Below the pieces are notes generated by a model. That model saw only the letters and a program-made list of their open reading frames with translations, did no database searches and was not told the origin of the DNA. This document shows positions 14,617 through 23,402 of a DNA stretch of 64,000 nucleotides, in pieces. Each line of letters begins with the position of its first letter. Position 1 is the first letter of the stretch. Position numbers and translations under genes: made by a program. The stretch spans positions 1 through 64,000 of the forward strand of contig JACPFR010000019.1 in the NCBI GenBank assembly GCA_016182905.1, in the 5' to 3' direction. Source of the DNA: Elusimicrobiota bacterium. Its GTDB lineage: Bacteria; Elusimicrobiota; Elusimicrobia; UBA1565; UBA9628.

Positions 14617-17526
14617 ATGAGCCAACTCCCTCTTCGCCGAGCCGTCGCCGCCGCCCTCTCCCTTTCCCTCGTCTCCACCTGCCCCGGGCTGGCCCCTTAC
14701 GCCGCCGCGCAGTCCATCCGCACCGCGCCCGCCGCGACCGCGACGAGCGCCGCCCCGGCGATGTCCCCCGTCTCCGCCCTCGGCGGAGCCTCGTTCTCGG
14801 TTCCTTCCTTAATGCCCTCCGCGCTGGGCCTCACCGCGAGCCTCGGGGCCCCCGCCGCCGCCCCCGCTCCCGCCGTCCTCGCGCCCGCGGCCGCCGCCAA
14901 GGCCCTCGCGGTCCCCTCCGCCCTGACCGCCGCGGCCGCTCCCGTCGCGGCGCCCGCGGTCACGCGTCCCGCCGCCCTCGCCAGGACCGTCTCCGCCGCC
15001 GCGAAGGAGACCGTGACCGCGCTCGAGGAGGCCGGCCCGATCGCGAACGCCTCCCCCGCCTCCGCCAGCGGCGTCGGCCAAAAGCTCGAGGACATCCTGA
15101 CGGGCGCGCCGGCCCTGCGCCGCGGCTCGGACGTCTCCGCCCCCGCCGTCGGCGAGCGCGTGGGCCTCGGCGACTCGGGCCTGCTCGCGCGTCCCGCGGG
15201 CGACTCGATCCGCGCCGCCGTCGCCGCGTCCGTCCAGGAGTCCGACATCCCGACGCCGCCCGCGGGCAAGGCTCCCGCCCCGCGCGCGCCCAAGGGCCCG
15301 TTCTGGCCGCGCCTGCTCTCCGCCGGTCTCGCGCTCGCCCCCGCCGTCTTCCTCGGCCTGCCCCTGCTCGCCGCGTCGGCCTACCTCGTCGGCGGCCTCG
15401 TGATCGCGACGAGCGTGGCACTCGCCGTCATGCCTTTCTTGAGCGAGGCCTCTCCGAAGGCCCTGCGCGCCGCGCCCGGCCTGGCGCTCTCCGCCCTCGG
15501 CGTCGCCTCCGCCGGCGTGGCTCTCTCCTTGTCTTTCGGCCTCGGCGTAGCCGTCGCCCCCGCCTTGATCTGGACCGGCGCGCTCGCGATCATAGGCGGC
15601 TGGGGCCTGACCCGCTACGGCCTCGGCAAGACCGAGGGCCGCTACGGCTCCTACGGCTCGGTCGAGACGCTCTCCGCCTTCTTCGGCGGCCTCGCCGCGA
15701 TGACGGGCGTAGCGCTCGCCGCGTCCACCCCGCTCGGCTGGACCGCGACCGCCGTCCTCTGGGTCTCCTACCCGCTGGCGACCTTGCTCTGGTTCCACCT
15801 GCCGGGCTGGGTGGGCAAGGGCATGACCGCCGCCGTCGAAGGCCTGTGGCACGGCATCCTCGGCATGACGCGCGTGCTCACCGCGATCCACCGCGACACC
15901 GTCCTCTTCGACCGCCTGTCGAAGTTCAGCGAGCGGCATTGGAACGCGTCCAAGTGGAATGGAGTCTGGCTCGCCGTGATGTGGACGCCGATCATGCTCG
16001 CCGAGGCCGTGATGTACGCGCTGTCCGGCGTCGCCGGCCTGGCGGTCGGCCTGGTCGCCGCGCCCGTCAATTTCCTGTGGGGCGCCTCCGCGAAGCTGCG
16101 GCCCGGCTCCAAGACGAACGTCTACTTCGCGGAGTCAGCCCGCCTCGTCTTCGACAACGTGCAGAACGGCAAGGTCGCGCGCTTCAACCCGCTCGAGGCC
16201 AAGCTGATCCCGCTCGCCAACTCGCCCAAGTTCTTCGTGAGCGCCGCCGGCTCGCTGGGCATCCGCGCGCTGCAGTTGGGCTGGCTCGTCTACGCCGCGG
16301 TCGCGACCCCGCTCCTCTCCGTCGCGGGCTTGATCCTCGCCTTCGGCCGCGCCGGGACCTACGACGAGAAGCGCCACGACCGCCGCTCGCTGCGCGTCGA
16401 CAAGGACGACTCGCCCTCGGAGAAGCCGACCGAGCCCACGGACCCCGAGCCAGGGAACCCGTCGAAGGCGACGATCGTCCCCAAGCTGATCGCCGTCGCC
16501 CTCGCCCTCGTCCCGGCGTACTTCTTCGGCCTGCCGGTCCTCGCGGGCGCGTCCTTCATCCAGATCCCGCTGTACTTCGCGCTCGTCCTGCCGCTGGCCG
16601 CGATGCCCTTCCTCGGCAAGGCCCCGCTGTGGGCCAAGTCCTTCGCGGGCCGCGCCCTGTTCTACAACGGCCTCGTCCTGCTGCTCAACGGCTCGGCGAT
16701 CTGGGTCGGACTGATCGCTTTGCTCGGCGGCTGGGGCTTCGACCGCTGGGTGAAGAAGACCCAGGAGAAGGGCGGAACCTTCGACGAGGCCGAGATCGGC
16801 GCGTTCTTCGGCGTGCTCGGCTCCGCGGCCGCCGTCGGCGCGGCCTGGGCCGGCTTCCTCGGCGGCTGGATCGGCTGGGGCACGCTCGCCCTCGCCGCGG
16901 CCACGAGCCCTTTCCTCCTGATGCACCTGCCGTCGTGGGTCTGGGAAGGCCTGCGCGGCGCGGTCAAGTCCGTCTGGCGCTCGATGGAGGCCTTCCACGA
17001 CGTCCTCGGCTTCTGGCACGAGGACACCCGCTTCCGCTCCAACCTCAAGCGCCACGCCCGCCATTGGCTCGGCAAGACCTACTGGAACGGCGTGTGGCTC
17101 TCCGCGATCTGGGTGCCGACCGGCCTGGTCCAGGCGGCCGAGTTCATCCTCTCCGTCGCCCTCGGCGCCGTCGCCGGCCTGCTCCGCGCGCCGTTCGCCT
17201 TCGCGGCGGCCGCGTTCCGCGACGCCAAATCCGGCTCCAAGGCCGCGCTGTTCGCCACAGGCCTCGTCGACGCCTGGCGGGATTCATCCGACGGCAATAA
17301 GCGGCTCTTCGACCGCCTCGTCTCGGGCCTGACGCCCGCGATGGACGAGGCGACCGCGGAGACCGGCCGGCCCACGGCGAAGGCCGCGGGCGCGTTCCTG
17401 CTCGCGCGCTTCGTCCAGCTCGCCTGGCTCATCGGCGCCGTCGCGATGAACCTGTCGGGCATCGCCTTCCTGATCGGCCTGTACCGCGGCGTCCGCGCCG
17501 CGCTCGCGCCGCCCGAATCCCGCTGA
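14617..17526 (+). CDS. Large internally duplicated membrane protein, function unknown
   Basis: 969 residues. A signal peptide (cleavage near YAAAQS, residue 32) is followed by about 190 residues of Ala/Pro-rich low-complexity sequence, then two homologous membrane halves. Half one begins near residue 229 (FWPRLLSAGLALAPAVFLGL), half two near 619 (VPKLIAVALALVPAYFFGLP). Each carries a matching WNGVWL block (residues 447 and 823) followed by M/IWxP and a hydrophobic stretch. Half one also has RHWNASKWNGVW and half two RHWLGKTYWNGVW. The halves are joined by a charged linker (about 585-615). I do not recognise a family; it resembles no transporter motif I know. It stands alone, with its own -10 element. 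Confidence 0.8.
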   Translation: MSQLPLRRAVAAALSLSLVSTCPGLAPYAAAQSIRTAPAATATSAAPAMSPVSALGGASFSVPSLMPSALGLTASLGAPAAAPAPAVLAPAAAAKALAVPSALTAAAAPVAAPAVTRPAALARTVSAAAKETVTALEEAGPIANASPASASGVGQKLEDILTGAPALRRGSDVSAPAVGERVGLGDSGLLARPAGDSIRAAVAASVQESDIPTPPAGKAPAPRAPKGPFWPRLLSAGLALAPAVFLGLPLLAASAYLVGGLVIATSVALAVMPFLSEASPKALRAAPGLALSALGVASAGVALSLSFGLGVAVAPALIWTGALAIIGGWGLTRYGLGKTEGRYGSYGSVETLSAFFGGLAAMTGVALAASTPLGWTATAVLWVSYPLATLLWFHLPGWVGKGMTAAVEGLWHGILGMTRVLTAIHRDTVLFDRLSKFSERHWNASKWNGVWLAVMWTPIMLAEAVMYALSGVAGLAVGLVAAPVNFLWGASAKLRPGSKTNVYFAESARLVFDNVQNGKVARFNPLEAKLIPLANSPKFFVSAAGSLGIRALQLGWLVYAAVATPLLSVAGLILAFGRAGTYDEKRHDRRSLRVDKDDSPSEKPTEPTDPEPGNPSKATIVPKLIAVALALVPAYFFGLPVLAGASFIQIPLYFALVLPLAAMPFLGKAPLWAKSFAGRALFYNGLVLLLNGSAIWVGLIALLGGWGFDRWVKKTQEKGGTFDEAEIGAFFGVLGSAAAVGAAWAGFLGGWIGWGTLALAAATSPFLLMHLPSWVWEGLRGAVKSVWRSMEAFHDVLGFWHEDTRFRSNLKRHARHWLGKTYWNGVWLSAIWVPTGLVQAAEFILSVALGAVAGLLRAPFAFAAAAFRDAKSGSKAALFATGLVDAWRDSSDGNKRLFDRLVSGLTPAMDEATAETGRPTAKAAGAFLLARFVQLAWLIGAVAMNLSGIAFLIGLYRGVRAALAPPESR

Positions 17527-17545
17527 CTCATTCCTCGGATTTAGC

Positions 17546-17551
17546 TACACT
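17546..17551 (+). promoter_or_regulatory. -10 element, leaderless spacing, receiver gene at 17558
   Basis: GC-TACACT ends 6 bases before the ATG at 17558. Confidence 0.6.
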
Positions 17552-17557
17552 GTCGCC

Positions 17558-17932
17558 ATGCCGCGCATACTCAGCGTCGAGGACGACGTCGACCTTCAGC
17601 AGGTCATCACTTATGCCCTGGCGAAAAAAGGGTGGGACGTCGTTTACGCCTATGACGGCGCGGACGGCCTCGCGCAGGCCCGGAAGTTCAAGCCCGACCT
17701 TATCCTCCTCGACATGATGCTCCCGGGCCTCAACGGCCTCGAGGTCATCAAGGCGCTCAAGGAGAACGAGGCGACCCGCGCGATACCCGTCGTCGTCATG
17801 ACGGCCTACCCCTCCGACGCCCAATTCCTGAAGAGCGCCGTCATCGCGATGGGCGCCGTCGAATACCTCGCCAAGCCCGTCCACATCGAGGAGCTCGTCA
17901 AGACGATCGAGCGCCTGATCCCGCAGAACTAG
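17558..17932 (+). CDS. Stand-alone response-regulator receiver domain (CheY-like)
   Basis: A 124-residue REC domain without output: VEDD (7-10), Asp52 in LILLDMMLPG, Thr82 and Lys106 in YLAKPVH. It is flanked by unrelated genes, each with its own -10 element. As with the other orphan receivers here, the cognate kinase cannot be told from context. Confidence 0.92.
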   Translation: MPRILSVEDDVDLQQVITYALAKKGWDVVYAYDGADGLAQARKFKPDLILLDMMLPGLNGLEVIKALKENEATRAIPVVVMTAYPSDAQFLKSAVIAMGAVEYLAKPVHIEELVKTIERLIPQN

Positions 17933-17965
17933 GCGCGCCGGATGCGGACAGGCGCGGGCGAGTGC

Positions 17966-17971
17966 TAAAAT
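17966..17971 (+). promoter_or_regulatory. -10 element, leaderless spacing, saccharopine-dehydrogenase-family gene
   Basis: GC-TAAAAT ends 6 bases before the ATG at 17978. Confidence 0.65.
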
Positions 17972-17977
17972 AGCCGC

Positions 17978-19171
17978 ATGAGATTCCTGATCCTCGGCTC
18001 CGGCTTCCAGGGGCGCGCCTGCGCCTACGACATGCTCCGCAACCCCGCGGTCACGGAGGTCGCGCTGTGCGACATGTCCGCGGCCAACCTCGCCTCGGCG
18101 AAGGATTTCCTCGCGAAAGTGTCCGGCGGCCGCGCCAAGTTCAAGCGCCTCGACGCCGGAGACCCGGCCGCGGTCAAGAAGGCGCTCAAGGGCTACAGCG
18201 CCCTCGTGTCCTGCGTCCCCTATTTCCTGAACCTTCCCCTCGCCAAGGCCGCGATCGCCGCGCGCGTCCATTACGTCGACCTCGGCGGCAACACCGACAT
18301 AGTCAAGAAAGAGATCGCCCTGCACCCTCTCGCCGTGAAGGCGGGCGTCTGCGTCCTGCCCGACAACGGGCTGGGACCGGGCATGATCTCGACTCTCGCC
18401 GTTCACGCGATGTCGATGCTCGACCGCGCCGACGAGGTCCTCATTCGCGACGGCGGCCTGCCGCAGAAGCCCGTGCCGCCGATGAACTACATGCTGACGT
18501 TCTCGGAGCACGGCCTCATCAACGAGTACGTCGCCCCGGCCACGGCCCTGCGCGACGGCAAGCTCGTGAAGCTCCCCGGGCTCTCGGAGACCGAGATCAT
18601 CGACCTGCCCGCCCCGCTCGGGCGCTGCGAGGCCGCGCACGCGGCCGGCGGCCTCTCCACCATGGCCGAGACCTACGCCGGCAAGGTCAAGACGATGGAC
18701 AACAAGCTCATCCGCTATCCGGGCCATATCGCGGTGATCAACGCGATGGCCGCCATGGGCTTTTTCGATGATGCCCCGATGGAAGTGCGCAAGGGCGTCA
18801 AGGTCGCCCCGCGCGAGATCGCCGCCAAGCTCTTCCGCCGCCACTTCCACCGCCCGGGCGACGAGGACATGGTCGTCATCAACAACATCGTGCGCGGCGT
18901 GAAGGACGGGCGGCCCGCCGAGATCGTGCACCGCCTCGTGGACCGCGGCGACAAGGCCAACGGCATGACCGCGATGATGCGCACCACGGGCTGGCCCGCC
19001 TCGATCGTCGCGCAGATGGCCGCCGACGGGCGCGGGCGCATCAAGCCCGGCGCCTATCCCGTCGAGCTCGGCGTTCCCGCCGAGTCCTTCATCGACGAGG
19101 CCCGCAAGCGCGGCTTCGACCTGACCTGGAAGTTCCGCTGGCTCGACGCTCCCGCCGCCGTCGCCGCTTAA
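17978..19171 (+). CDS. Saccharopine dehydrogenase-family oxidoreductase (lysine dehydrogenase-like)
   Basis: A 397-residue cytoplasmic NAD(P)-dependent enzyme. The N-terminal Rossmann motif is LILGSGFQGRACAYDM (GxGxxG variant at 7-12). Conserved blocks follow: CVPYFLNLPLAKAAI, VHYVDLGGN and CVLPDNGLGPGM. Length and blocks best resemble L-lysine 6-dehydrogenase or related saccharopine-reductase-family enzymes; carboxynorspermidine-type or other opine reductases are alternatives. A permease, aldehyde dehydrogenase and aminotransferase lie 3-6 kb downstream, which would suit a lysine or diamine degradative route, but intervening genes show they are not one operon. Confidence 0.8.
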   Translation: MRFLILGSGFQGRACAYDMLRNPAVTEVALCDMSAANLASAKDFLAKVSGGRAKFKRLDAGDPAAVKKALKGYSALVSCVPYFLNLPLAKAAIAARVHYVDLGGNTDIVKKEIALHPLAVKAGVCVLPDNGLGPGMISTLAVHAMSMLDRADEVLIRDGGLPQKPVPPMNYMLTFSEHGLINEYVAPATALRDGKLVKLPGLSETEIIDLPAPLGRCEAAHAAGGLSTMAETYAGKVKTMDNKLIRYPGHIAVINAMAAMGFFDDAPMEVRKGVKVAPREIAAKLFRRHFHRPGDEDMVVINNIVRGVKDGRPAEIVHRLVDRGDKANGMTAMMRTTGWPASIVAQMAADGRGRIKPGAYPVELGVPAESFIDEARKRGFDLTWKFRWLDAPAAVAA

Positions 19172-19228
19172 CCGGGAGTTTCCGCCGATTTAGGGTTTGT
19201 TTGGGTGAAGGCCGGGGCTCTCCCCGGC

Positions 19229-19234
19229 TACACT
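19229..19234 (+). promoter_or_regulatory. -10 element, leaderless spacing, gene at 19241
   Basis: GC-TACACT ends 6 bases before the ATG at 19241 and supports that start over an in-frame GTG at 19205. Confidence 0.6.
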
Positions 19235-19240
19235 CTGGGC

Positions 19241-19951
19241 ATGAAGGCCGCTTTCACCGCCGTCCTCGCCGCGACCCTGGCCGTCCCGGCTTCGGCTCAG
19301 TCCGAGGCCGGCCGCCCCGTCTACCGGCTCGCGGAGAGCGTCTCCGACGGGGTCTACGGCCTGATGCGCGGGCACCTGTTCTCCGCCCTTCTCCCCCGCC
19401 GGCTCGTCGGGCGCATGGCCAAGGCCCCGGACCGCGACTCCTACGGCGTCTTCCGCGCCCGGCTCGCCAAGACCCACGCCCGCGCCGCGCGGCGCGCGAT
19501 GGAGGCGCGGCCGACCGGGTCGGCCGCCACGCCCTCCGCCCAGGCGCAGTGGCGGGACCTCGTCCGCGACGAGGAGCAGGACGCGGTCGCCGACGCCTTC
19601 GCCTCGACCTTGGTCGACCGCTATCAGCTGGAGCGCTTCGGCGAGGATTCCGGCGCCTACGCGCTCGATCCGGGGAACTGGGAGCCGGGGTTCCTGGCCT
19701 CGGCCTCCGTCCTCGGCGGCGCCTACCTGTGGGCGGCGGGCGTGGACGCCGACTGGGACGCGGGACACGTGCGCGTCGGCGTGCGCCTGGCGCCGGGCTG
19801 GCGCTGGCGGATGGCCGCCGAGGGCGGCGGGCGGCGGCTGGCCGGACTCGAGCTCTCGCGGCGCGGCTCGCCGCTGAGCCTGCGGGCGGAGTGGGGCGCG
19901 TCCGGGCCGGCGGCGGAAAAGACGAGCCTGGTCTGGGAACGCCGGTTCTAG
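19241..19951 (+). CDS. Secreted protein of unknown function, possibly outer-membrane-associated
   Basis: 236 residues with a signal peptide (MKAAFTAVLAATLAVPASAQ). The middle is helical and charged (residues 50-140). The last 80 residues alternate hydrophobic and polar positions (VRVGVRLAPGWRWRMAAEGG, LRAEWGAS) and end in ERRF with a terminal Phe, which could be a few outer-membrane beta strands. No family recognised. It is convergent with the small membrane protein at 19948, overlapping it by 4 bases. Confidence 0.65.
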   Translation: MKAAFTAVLAATLAVPASAQSEAGRPVYRLAESVSDGVYGLMRGHLFSALLPRRLVGRMAKAPDRDSYGVFRARLAKTHARAARRAMEARPTGSAATPSAQAQWRDLVRDEEQDAVADAFASTLVDRYQLERFGEDSGAYALDPGNWEPGFLASASVLGGAYLWAAGVDADWDAGHVRVGVRLAPGWRWRMAAEGGGRRLAGLELSRRGSPLSLRAEWGASGPAAEKTSLVWERRF

Positions 19952-20274
19952 CGCCCCGGCAGCTTGAGCCCCGACAGCGCGAGGATCAGCCCGCCGACGA
20001 CGGTGCCGGTGACCGGGAAGGGCACGCCCGCCGCCAGCGCGCCGAGGAAGGCCTTGCCGTGCGCGCGGCGCGCGTCGTCTCCCCCGAGGCGGGTCTGGAC
20101 CTTCCAGACGACGGCGTAGGTCACGGCGAACGCCGCGACGCTCATCACCGCCGTGGACAGGGGACCCAGCTGCCATTCGAGGCCGAAGCAGAGCCAGTCC
20201 ACGGACAGGATCGCCGCGCCGCTGGCGCGCTGGAAGAACGCCTTCCGGGGAGGCTCGAAGGACGGTTCGTTCAC
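19948..20274 (-). CDS. Small two-span membrane protein, function unknown
   Basis: A 108-residue protein starting at a GTG that overlaps the upstream stop (GTGA). Two or three hydrophobic segments (LSTAVMSVAAFAVTYAVVWK and FPVTGTVVGGLILALSGLKL) are separated by a charged loop (RLGGDDARRAHGK). It resembles small 'phage holin/YvrJ-like' or DUF-type proteins only in layout; I do not name a family. Translational coupling to the sensor-like protein upstream suggests a joint role. Confidence 0.65.
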   Translation of the reverse strand: MNEPSFEPPRKAFFQRASGAAILSVDWLCFGLEWQLGPLSTAVMSVAAFAVTYAVVWKVQTRLGGDDARRAHGKAFLGALAAGVPFPVTGTVVGGLILALSGLKLPGR

Positions 20275-21047
20275 TCGGCGGGGGTCCGGGGCTTCGGAGC
20301 CTCGACTTCGAGGCGCTCCTTCTCGTGGGCGAGCTGGTTGAGAGCCTCCCTCGCCGCCTCGCGCAGCTCCTCGTTCTGCTTGACGACGCGCTCGAGCGCG
20401 CGCGCGAGGTTGTCCATCACCGAGTTCACCGCCTTCACCGAGCGGGCGACCTCGGGATCGATGTCGTCCTCGAAGCGGATGCCCCAGCCGCCGTTGGCCA
20501 GCTTCTCCAGGGCCAGGCGCATCTCCAGCTTCCGGATGCGCTCGTCCCGGTCGCGCGCGCGCGCGGCCGTCACCGCGCTGAAGAAGGCCGTCGCCTGGAA
20601 CAAGGCGAAGCGGAGGAGGAGGTTCGTCGCCGGGAGGTCCGCGGCGACCTTGCCCTCGGACCAGAGGCCGGCGTAGATCAAGGACGCGACGGCGGCGATG
20701 AGGAAGCTGTGCCAGACCTTCGTCATCAAGGCCGACATGAACAGGATCAGGAAGAACATGAGGTACAACTCGGAGTCGAAGCCTTCGCTGAAGTACATGA
20801 CGCCGGCCACGGCCCCGATGTCCCACAGGAAGGCGGCCGCCTGGGCGAACGGGGCGCCCAGGGCGCGCTTCGACGCTTTCCACAATCCCAGGCTCGTCAG
20901 CAGATAGGCGGCGGCGAGGACGAAGGGGGCCGGCTCGAAGACGTGCGCCTGGTGCCGGCTATGGACCAGCATCAGGACCATGGAGAGGAAGAGGACGCCG
21001 CGGAAGGCGAGGACGGTCGCGCGGTCGTCAAGGGCGAGTCCCTTCAC
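20271..21047 (-). CDS. Sensor-like membrane protein with a coiled-coil tail but no kinase domain
   Basis: 258 residues. Five or six membrane segments in the first 170 residues (GVLFLSMVLMLVH, FVLAAAYLLTSLGLWK, LYLMFFLILFMSALM) resemble the membrane sensor of histidine kinases such as the one at 9867-11057. They are followed by a cytoplasmic coiled coil (about 175-250; RDERIRKLEMRLALEKLANGG and ALERVVKQNEELREAAREAL). No HisKA, HATPase or GGDEF domain follows. The GTG at 21047 is preferred because a -10-like TATCCT ends 6 bases upstream; a longer GTG at 21089 is possible. Confidence 0.7.
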   Translation of the reverse strand: MKGLALDDRATVLAFRGVLFLSMVLMLVHSRHQAHVFEPAPFVLAAAYLLTSLGLWKASKRALGAPFAQAAAFLWDIGAVAGVMYFSEGFDSELYLMFFLILFMSALMTKVWHSFLIAAVASLIYAGLWSEGKVAADLPATNLLLRFALFQATAFFSAVTAARARDRDERIRKLEMRLALEKLANGGWGIRFEDDIDPEVARSVKAVNSVMDNLARALERVVKQNEELREAAREALNQLAHEKERLEVEAPKPRTPAE

Positions 21048-21053
21048 GTCTGA

Positions 21054-21059
21054 AGGATA
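21054..21059 (-). promoter_or_regulatory. -10 element, leaderless spacing, sensor-like gene
   Basis: TATCCT on the minus strand ends 6 bases before the GTG at 21047. Confidence 0.5.
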
Positions 21060-21171
21060 ACAGCGCCGGGGCGTGAAGTAAAGACCCACGGCCCCTCTGT
21101 TAACCGTCTGTTTTCCGCTTGTTTTTCATCGGCAAATCGGGCTTGTCTGGAAATGACGCCGGACAATCTGT

Positions 21172-21177
21172 TAGACT
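21172..21177 (+). promoter_or_regulatory. -10 element, leaderless spacing, cyclophilin lipoprotein
   Basis: TAGACT ends 7 bases before the ATG at 21185. Confidence 0.55.
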
Positions 21178-21184
21178 CGGCCCC

Positions 21185-21901
21185 ATGGACAAGAACCAGC
21201 GCTTCGCGCTCCCGATACTCTCCCTGCTGACCGCCCTCTCCCTCGCCGCCTGCGACAAGAAGACCGAAGGCACCGAGGCCTCCGCCCCGGCCTCCGCTCC
21301 CGCCGCCGCCCCGGCCCAGACCATGCCGGTCGCCGCCGCGAACCCCGCCTTGCTCTCGCCCGAGAAGGCGACCGAGAAGGCCCCGGAGAAGTTCAAGGTC
21401 AAGATCGTCACCACGAAGGGCGATATGGTCATCGAGGTCAACCGCGCCTGGTCGCCCAACGGGGCGGACCGGTTCTACAACCTCGTCAAGATCGGCTACT
21501 ACGACGACACCGCCTTCTTCCGCATCGTCAACGGCTTCATGGCGCAGATCGGCATCCACGGCGACCCGGCGGTCAACGCGAAGTGGCGCCCCTCGACGAT
21601 CGCGGACGACCCCTCCGCCGGGCAGTCCAACAAGCCCGGCTACGTGACGTTCGCCAAGACCGGGATGCCGAACAGCCGCACCACCCAGTTCTTCTTCAAC
21701 TTCGGCGACAACGCCTTCCTCGACGGACAGGGCTTCACGCCGTTCGGCAAGGTCGTCGACGGCAGCCCCGTCCTGGGCGCGCTGAACCTCGAGTACGGCG
21801 AGGCCCCCGACCAGGGCGCCATCCAGAGCCAGGGCAACGCCTATCTCAAGGCGAACTTCCCCCGCCTCGACTACATCAAGACCGCCCGCATCATCCCCTA
21901 A
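21185..21901 (+). CDS. Cyclophilin-type peptidyl-prolyl isomerase, lipoprotein
   Basis: 238 residues. Signal peptide with lipobox (SLLTALSLAAC), an Ala/Pro-rich spacer, then a cyclophilin domain from about residue 70. The catalytic region is FFRIVNGFMAQIGIHGDP (Arg and Phe of the active site), then SRTTQFFFNFGDNAFLDGQG and TPFGKVVDG. It should act on proline bonds of exported proteins in the periplasm, complementing the cytoplasmic cyclophilin at 31258-31761. It is monocistronic, with its own -10 and a strong terminator. Confidence 0.93.
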   Translation: MDKNQRFALPILSLLTALSLAACDKKTEGTEASAPASAPAAAPAQTMPVAAANPALLSPEKATEKAPEKFKVKIVTTKGDMVIEVNRAWSPNGADRFYNLVKIGYYDDTAFFRIVNGFMAQIGIHGDPAVNAKWRPSTIADDPSAGQSNKPGYVTFAKTGMPNSRTTQFFFNFGDNAFLDGQGFTPFGKVVDGSPVLGALNLEYGEAPDQGAIQSQGNAYLKANFPRLDYIKTARIIP

Positions 21902-21924
21902 CAAGCGTCCAAAAAGGACGGACC

Positions 21925-21956
21925 AGGCCCCGCCGGGAGAGATCCCGGCGGGGCCT
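21925..21956 (+). terminator. Rho-independent terminator of the cyclophilin gene
   Basis: AGGCCCCGCCGGGA pairs with TCCCGGCGGGGCCT around a 4-base loop, followed by TCTCATCT. Confidence 0.85.
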
Positions 21957-21966
21957 TCTCATCTGC

Positions 21967-21972
21967 TAAAAT
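21967..21972 (+). promoter_or_regulatory. -10 element, leaderless spacing, APC permease operon
   Basis: GC-TAAAAT ends 7 bases before the GTG at 21980. The in-frame ATG at 21971 lies inside the hexamer, so GTG is the more likely start. Confidence 0.55.
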
Positions 21973-21979
21973 GACGAGA

Positions 21980-23392
21980 GTGACAAGCCAACACGACCAG
22001 GACGCGAAGGACCTCCGGAAGATGGGCTACGCGCAGGAGCTCCTGCGCGACATGGGCGGCTTCTCCAATTTCGCCATCAGCTTCTCGGTCATCTCGATCC
22101 TGACCGGGGCGACCCAGCTCTTCGGCTACGGCCTCCAGCACGGCGGCCCGCTGCAGATGAGCGCCGGCTGGCTGATCGTCTCCTTCTTCACGATGACGGT
22201 AGCCCTATCGATGGCCGAGCTAGCCTCGGCCTATCCGACCGCCGGCGCGCTGTACCACTGGTCGAGCTTCCTCGGCGGCCGCGCGCTGGGCTGGTTCACG
22301 GCCTGCTTCAACACGATGGGGCAGTTCGCGATCCTCGCGGGCATCGACTGGGGGCTGGCCAACTTCGTGATCGGCCTCCTGGGCTGGACCGCGCGGCCGT
22401 CGACGACCGTCGCGGTGTACGCGGCGCTCCTCTTCTCCCACGCCCTTCTCAATCACCTGGGCATCAAGGTCGTCGCCTGGCTCAACGATTTCTCGGCCTT
22501 GTATCACATCGCGGTCGTCTTCCTGATCCTGATCGTGCTCGGGCTCAAGGGTTTCGCGCAGCCCGTCGGCTTCCTCTTCCAGTTCAGCGCGACCGACGGC
22601 TTCAAGCCGTCCTACAGCTTCATCGTCGGCCTTCTGCTGGCGCAGTGGACCTTGACCGGCTACGACGCCTCGGCGCACGTGACCGAGGAGACGCACGACC
22701 CCCGGCGCAACGCCCCTTGGGGCATCTTCATCGCGGTCGCGGTCTCCATCGTCTTCGGCTTCCTGATGCTCGCCGCGATCACGCTCTCGATCCCGGACCT
22801 GGCCCAGGCGACGGCGTTCGGGGACAACGCGCTCATCGAGGTGATGAAGCTGCGGCTCGGTCCCGCGATGGGCTCCCTGCTCGTGTGGCTCGTCTGCGGC
22901 GCGATGTGGCTGTGCGGCCTGGGCGCCATGACCTCGGCCTCGCGCATGGTCTTCGCCTTCTCGCGCGACGGCGGCCTGCCGGGCCACGCGCTCTGGGCCC
23001 AGGTGCACAAGAAGTACCACACGCCGGTCAACGCGATCTGGGGACTGTTCGCCTGCGCGATGCTGATCGCCCTCTCGGTCAAGGCCTACAGCGCGGTGCT
23101 CTCGATCGCCGTGCTCTCGCTGTACCTCTCCTACGGCCTGCCCGTCGCGGCCCGCCTGTACGCGCGCGCGACGGGTCGCGGCGGGGAGATAGGCCCGTGG
23201 CACCTCGGCCGCTTCAGCACCGCGATCGCCGTCGTCGCTTTGCTCTGGATCGCCTTCATCACCGTCGTGTTCGTCCTACCCCCCAACGAGGGCGCCGGCA
23301 AGGCGATGTCCGGCCTGCTCGTCGTTCTTCTCGCCATCTGGTTCTTCTGGTCCCGGGCCCGCTTCCAGGGCCCAAAATACCACGCCGATTAG
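21980..23392 (+). CDS. APC-superfamily amino acid permease
   Basis: About 470 residues and 12 hydrophobic segments. The N-terminal signature GYAQELLRDMGGFSNFAISFS with SVISILTGA is that of the amino acid/choline transporter branch of the APC superfamily (GABA- and choline-permease-like). The loop DASAHVTEETHDPRRNAPWG between spans 5 and 6 is the family hallmark. Substrate is inferred to be GABA or a related omega-amino acid because the two genes downstream are an aldehyde dehydrogenase and a class III aminotransferase. The GTG at 21980 is chosen on -10 spacing; ATG 21971 adds three residues. Confidence 0.9.
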   Translation: MTSQHDQDAKDLRKMGYAQELLRDMGGFSNFAISFSVISILTGATQLFGYGLQHGGPLQMSAGWLIVSFFTMTVALSMAELASAYPTAGALYHWSSFLGGRALGWFTACFNTMGQFAILAGIDWGLANFVIGLLGWTARPSTTVAVYAALLFSHALLNHLGIKVVAWLNDFSALYHIAVVFLILIVLGLKGFAQPVGFLFQFSATDGFKPSYSFIVGLLLAQWTLTGYDASAHVTEETHDPRRNAPWGIFIAVAVSIVFGFLMLAAITLSIPDLAQATAFGDNALIEVMKLRLGPAMGSLLVWLVCGAMWLCGLGAMTSASRMVFAFSRDGGLPGHALWAQVHKKYHTPVNAIWGLFACAMLIALSVKAYSAVLSIAVLSLYLSYGLPVAARLYARATGRGGEIGPWHLGRFSTAIAVVALLWIAFITVVFVLPPNEGAGKAMSGLLVVLLAIWFFWSRARFQGPKYHAD

Positions 23393-23402
23393 GAGACAGC
23401 CC

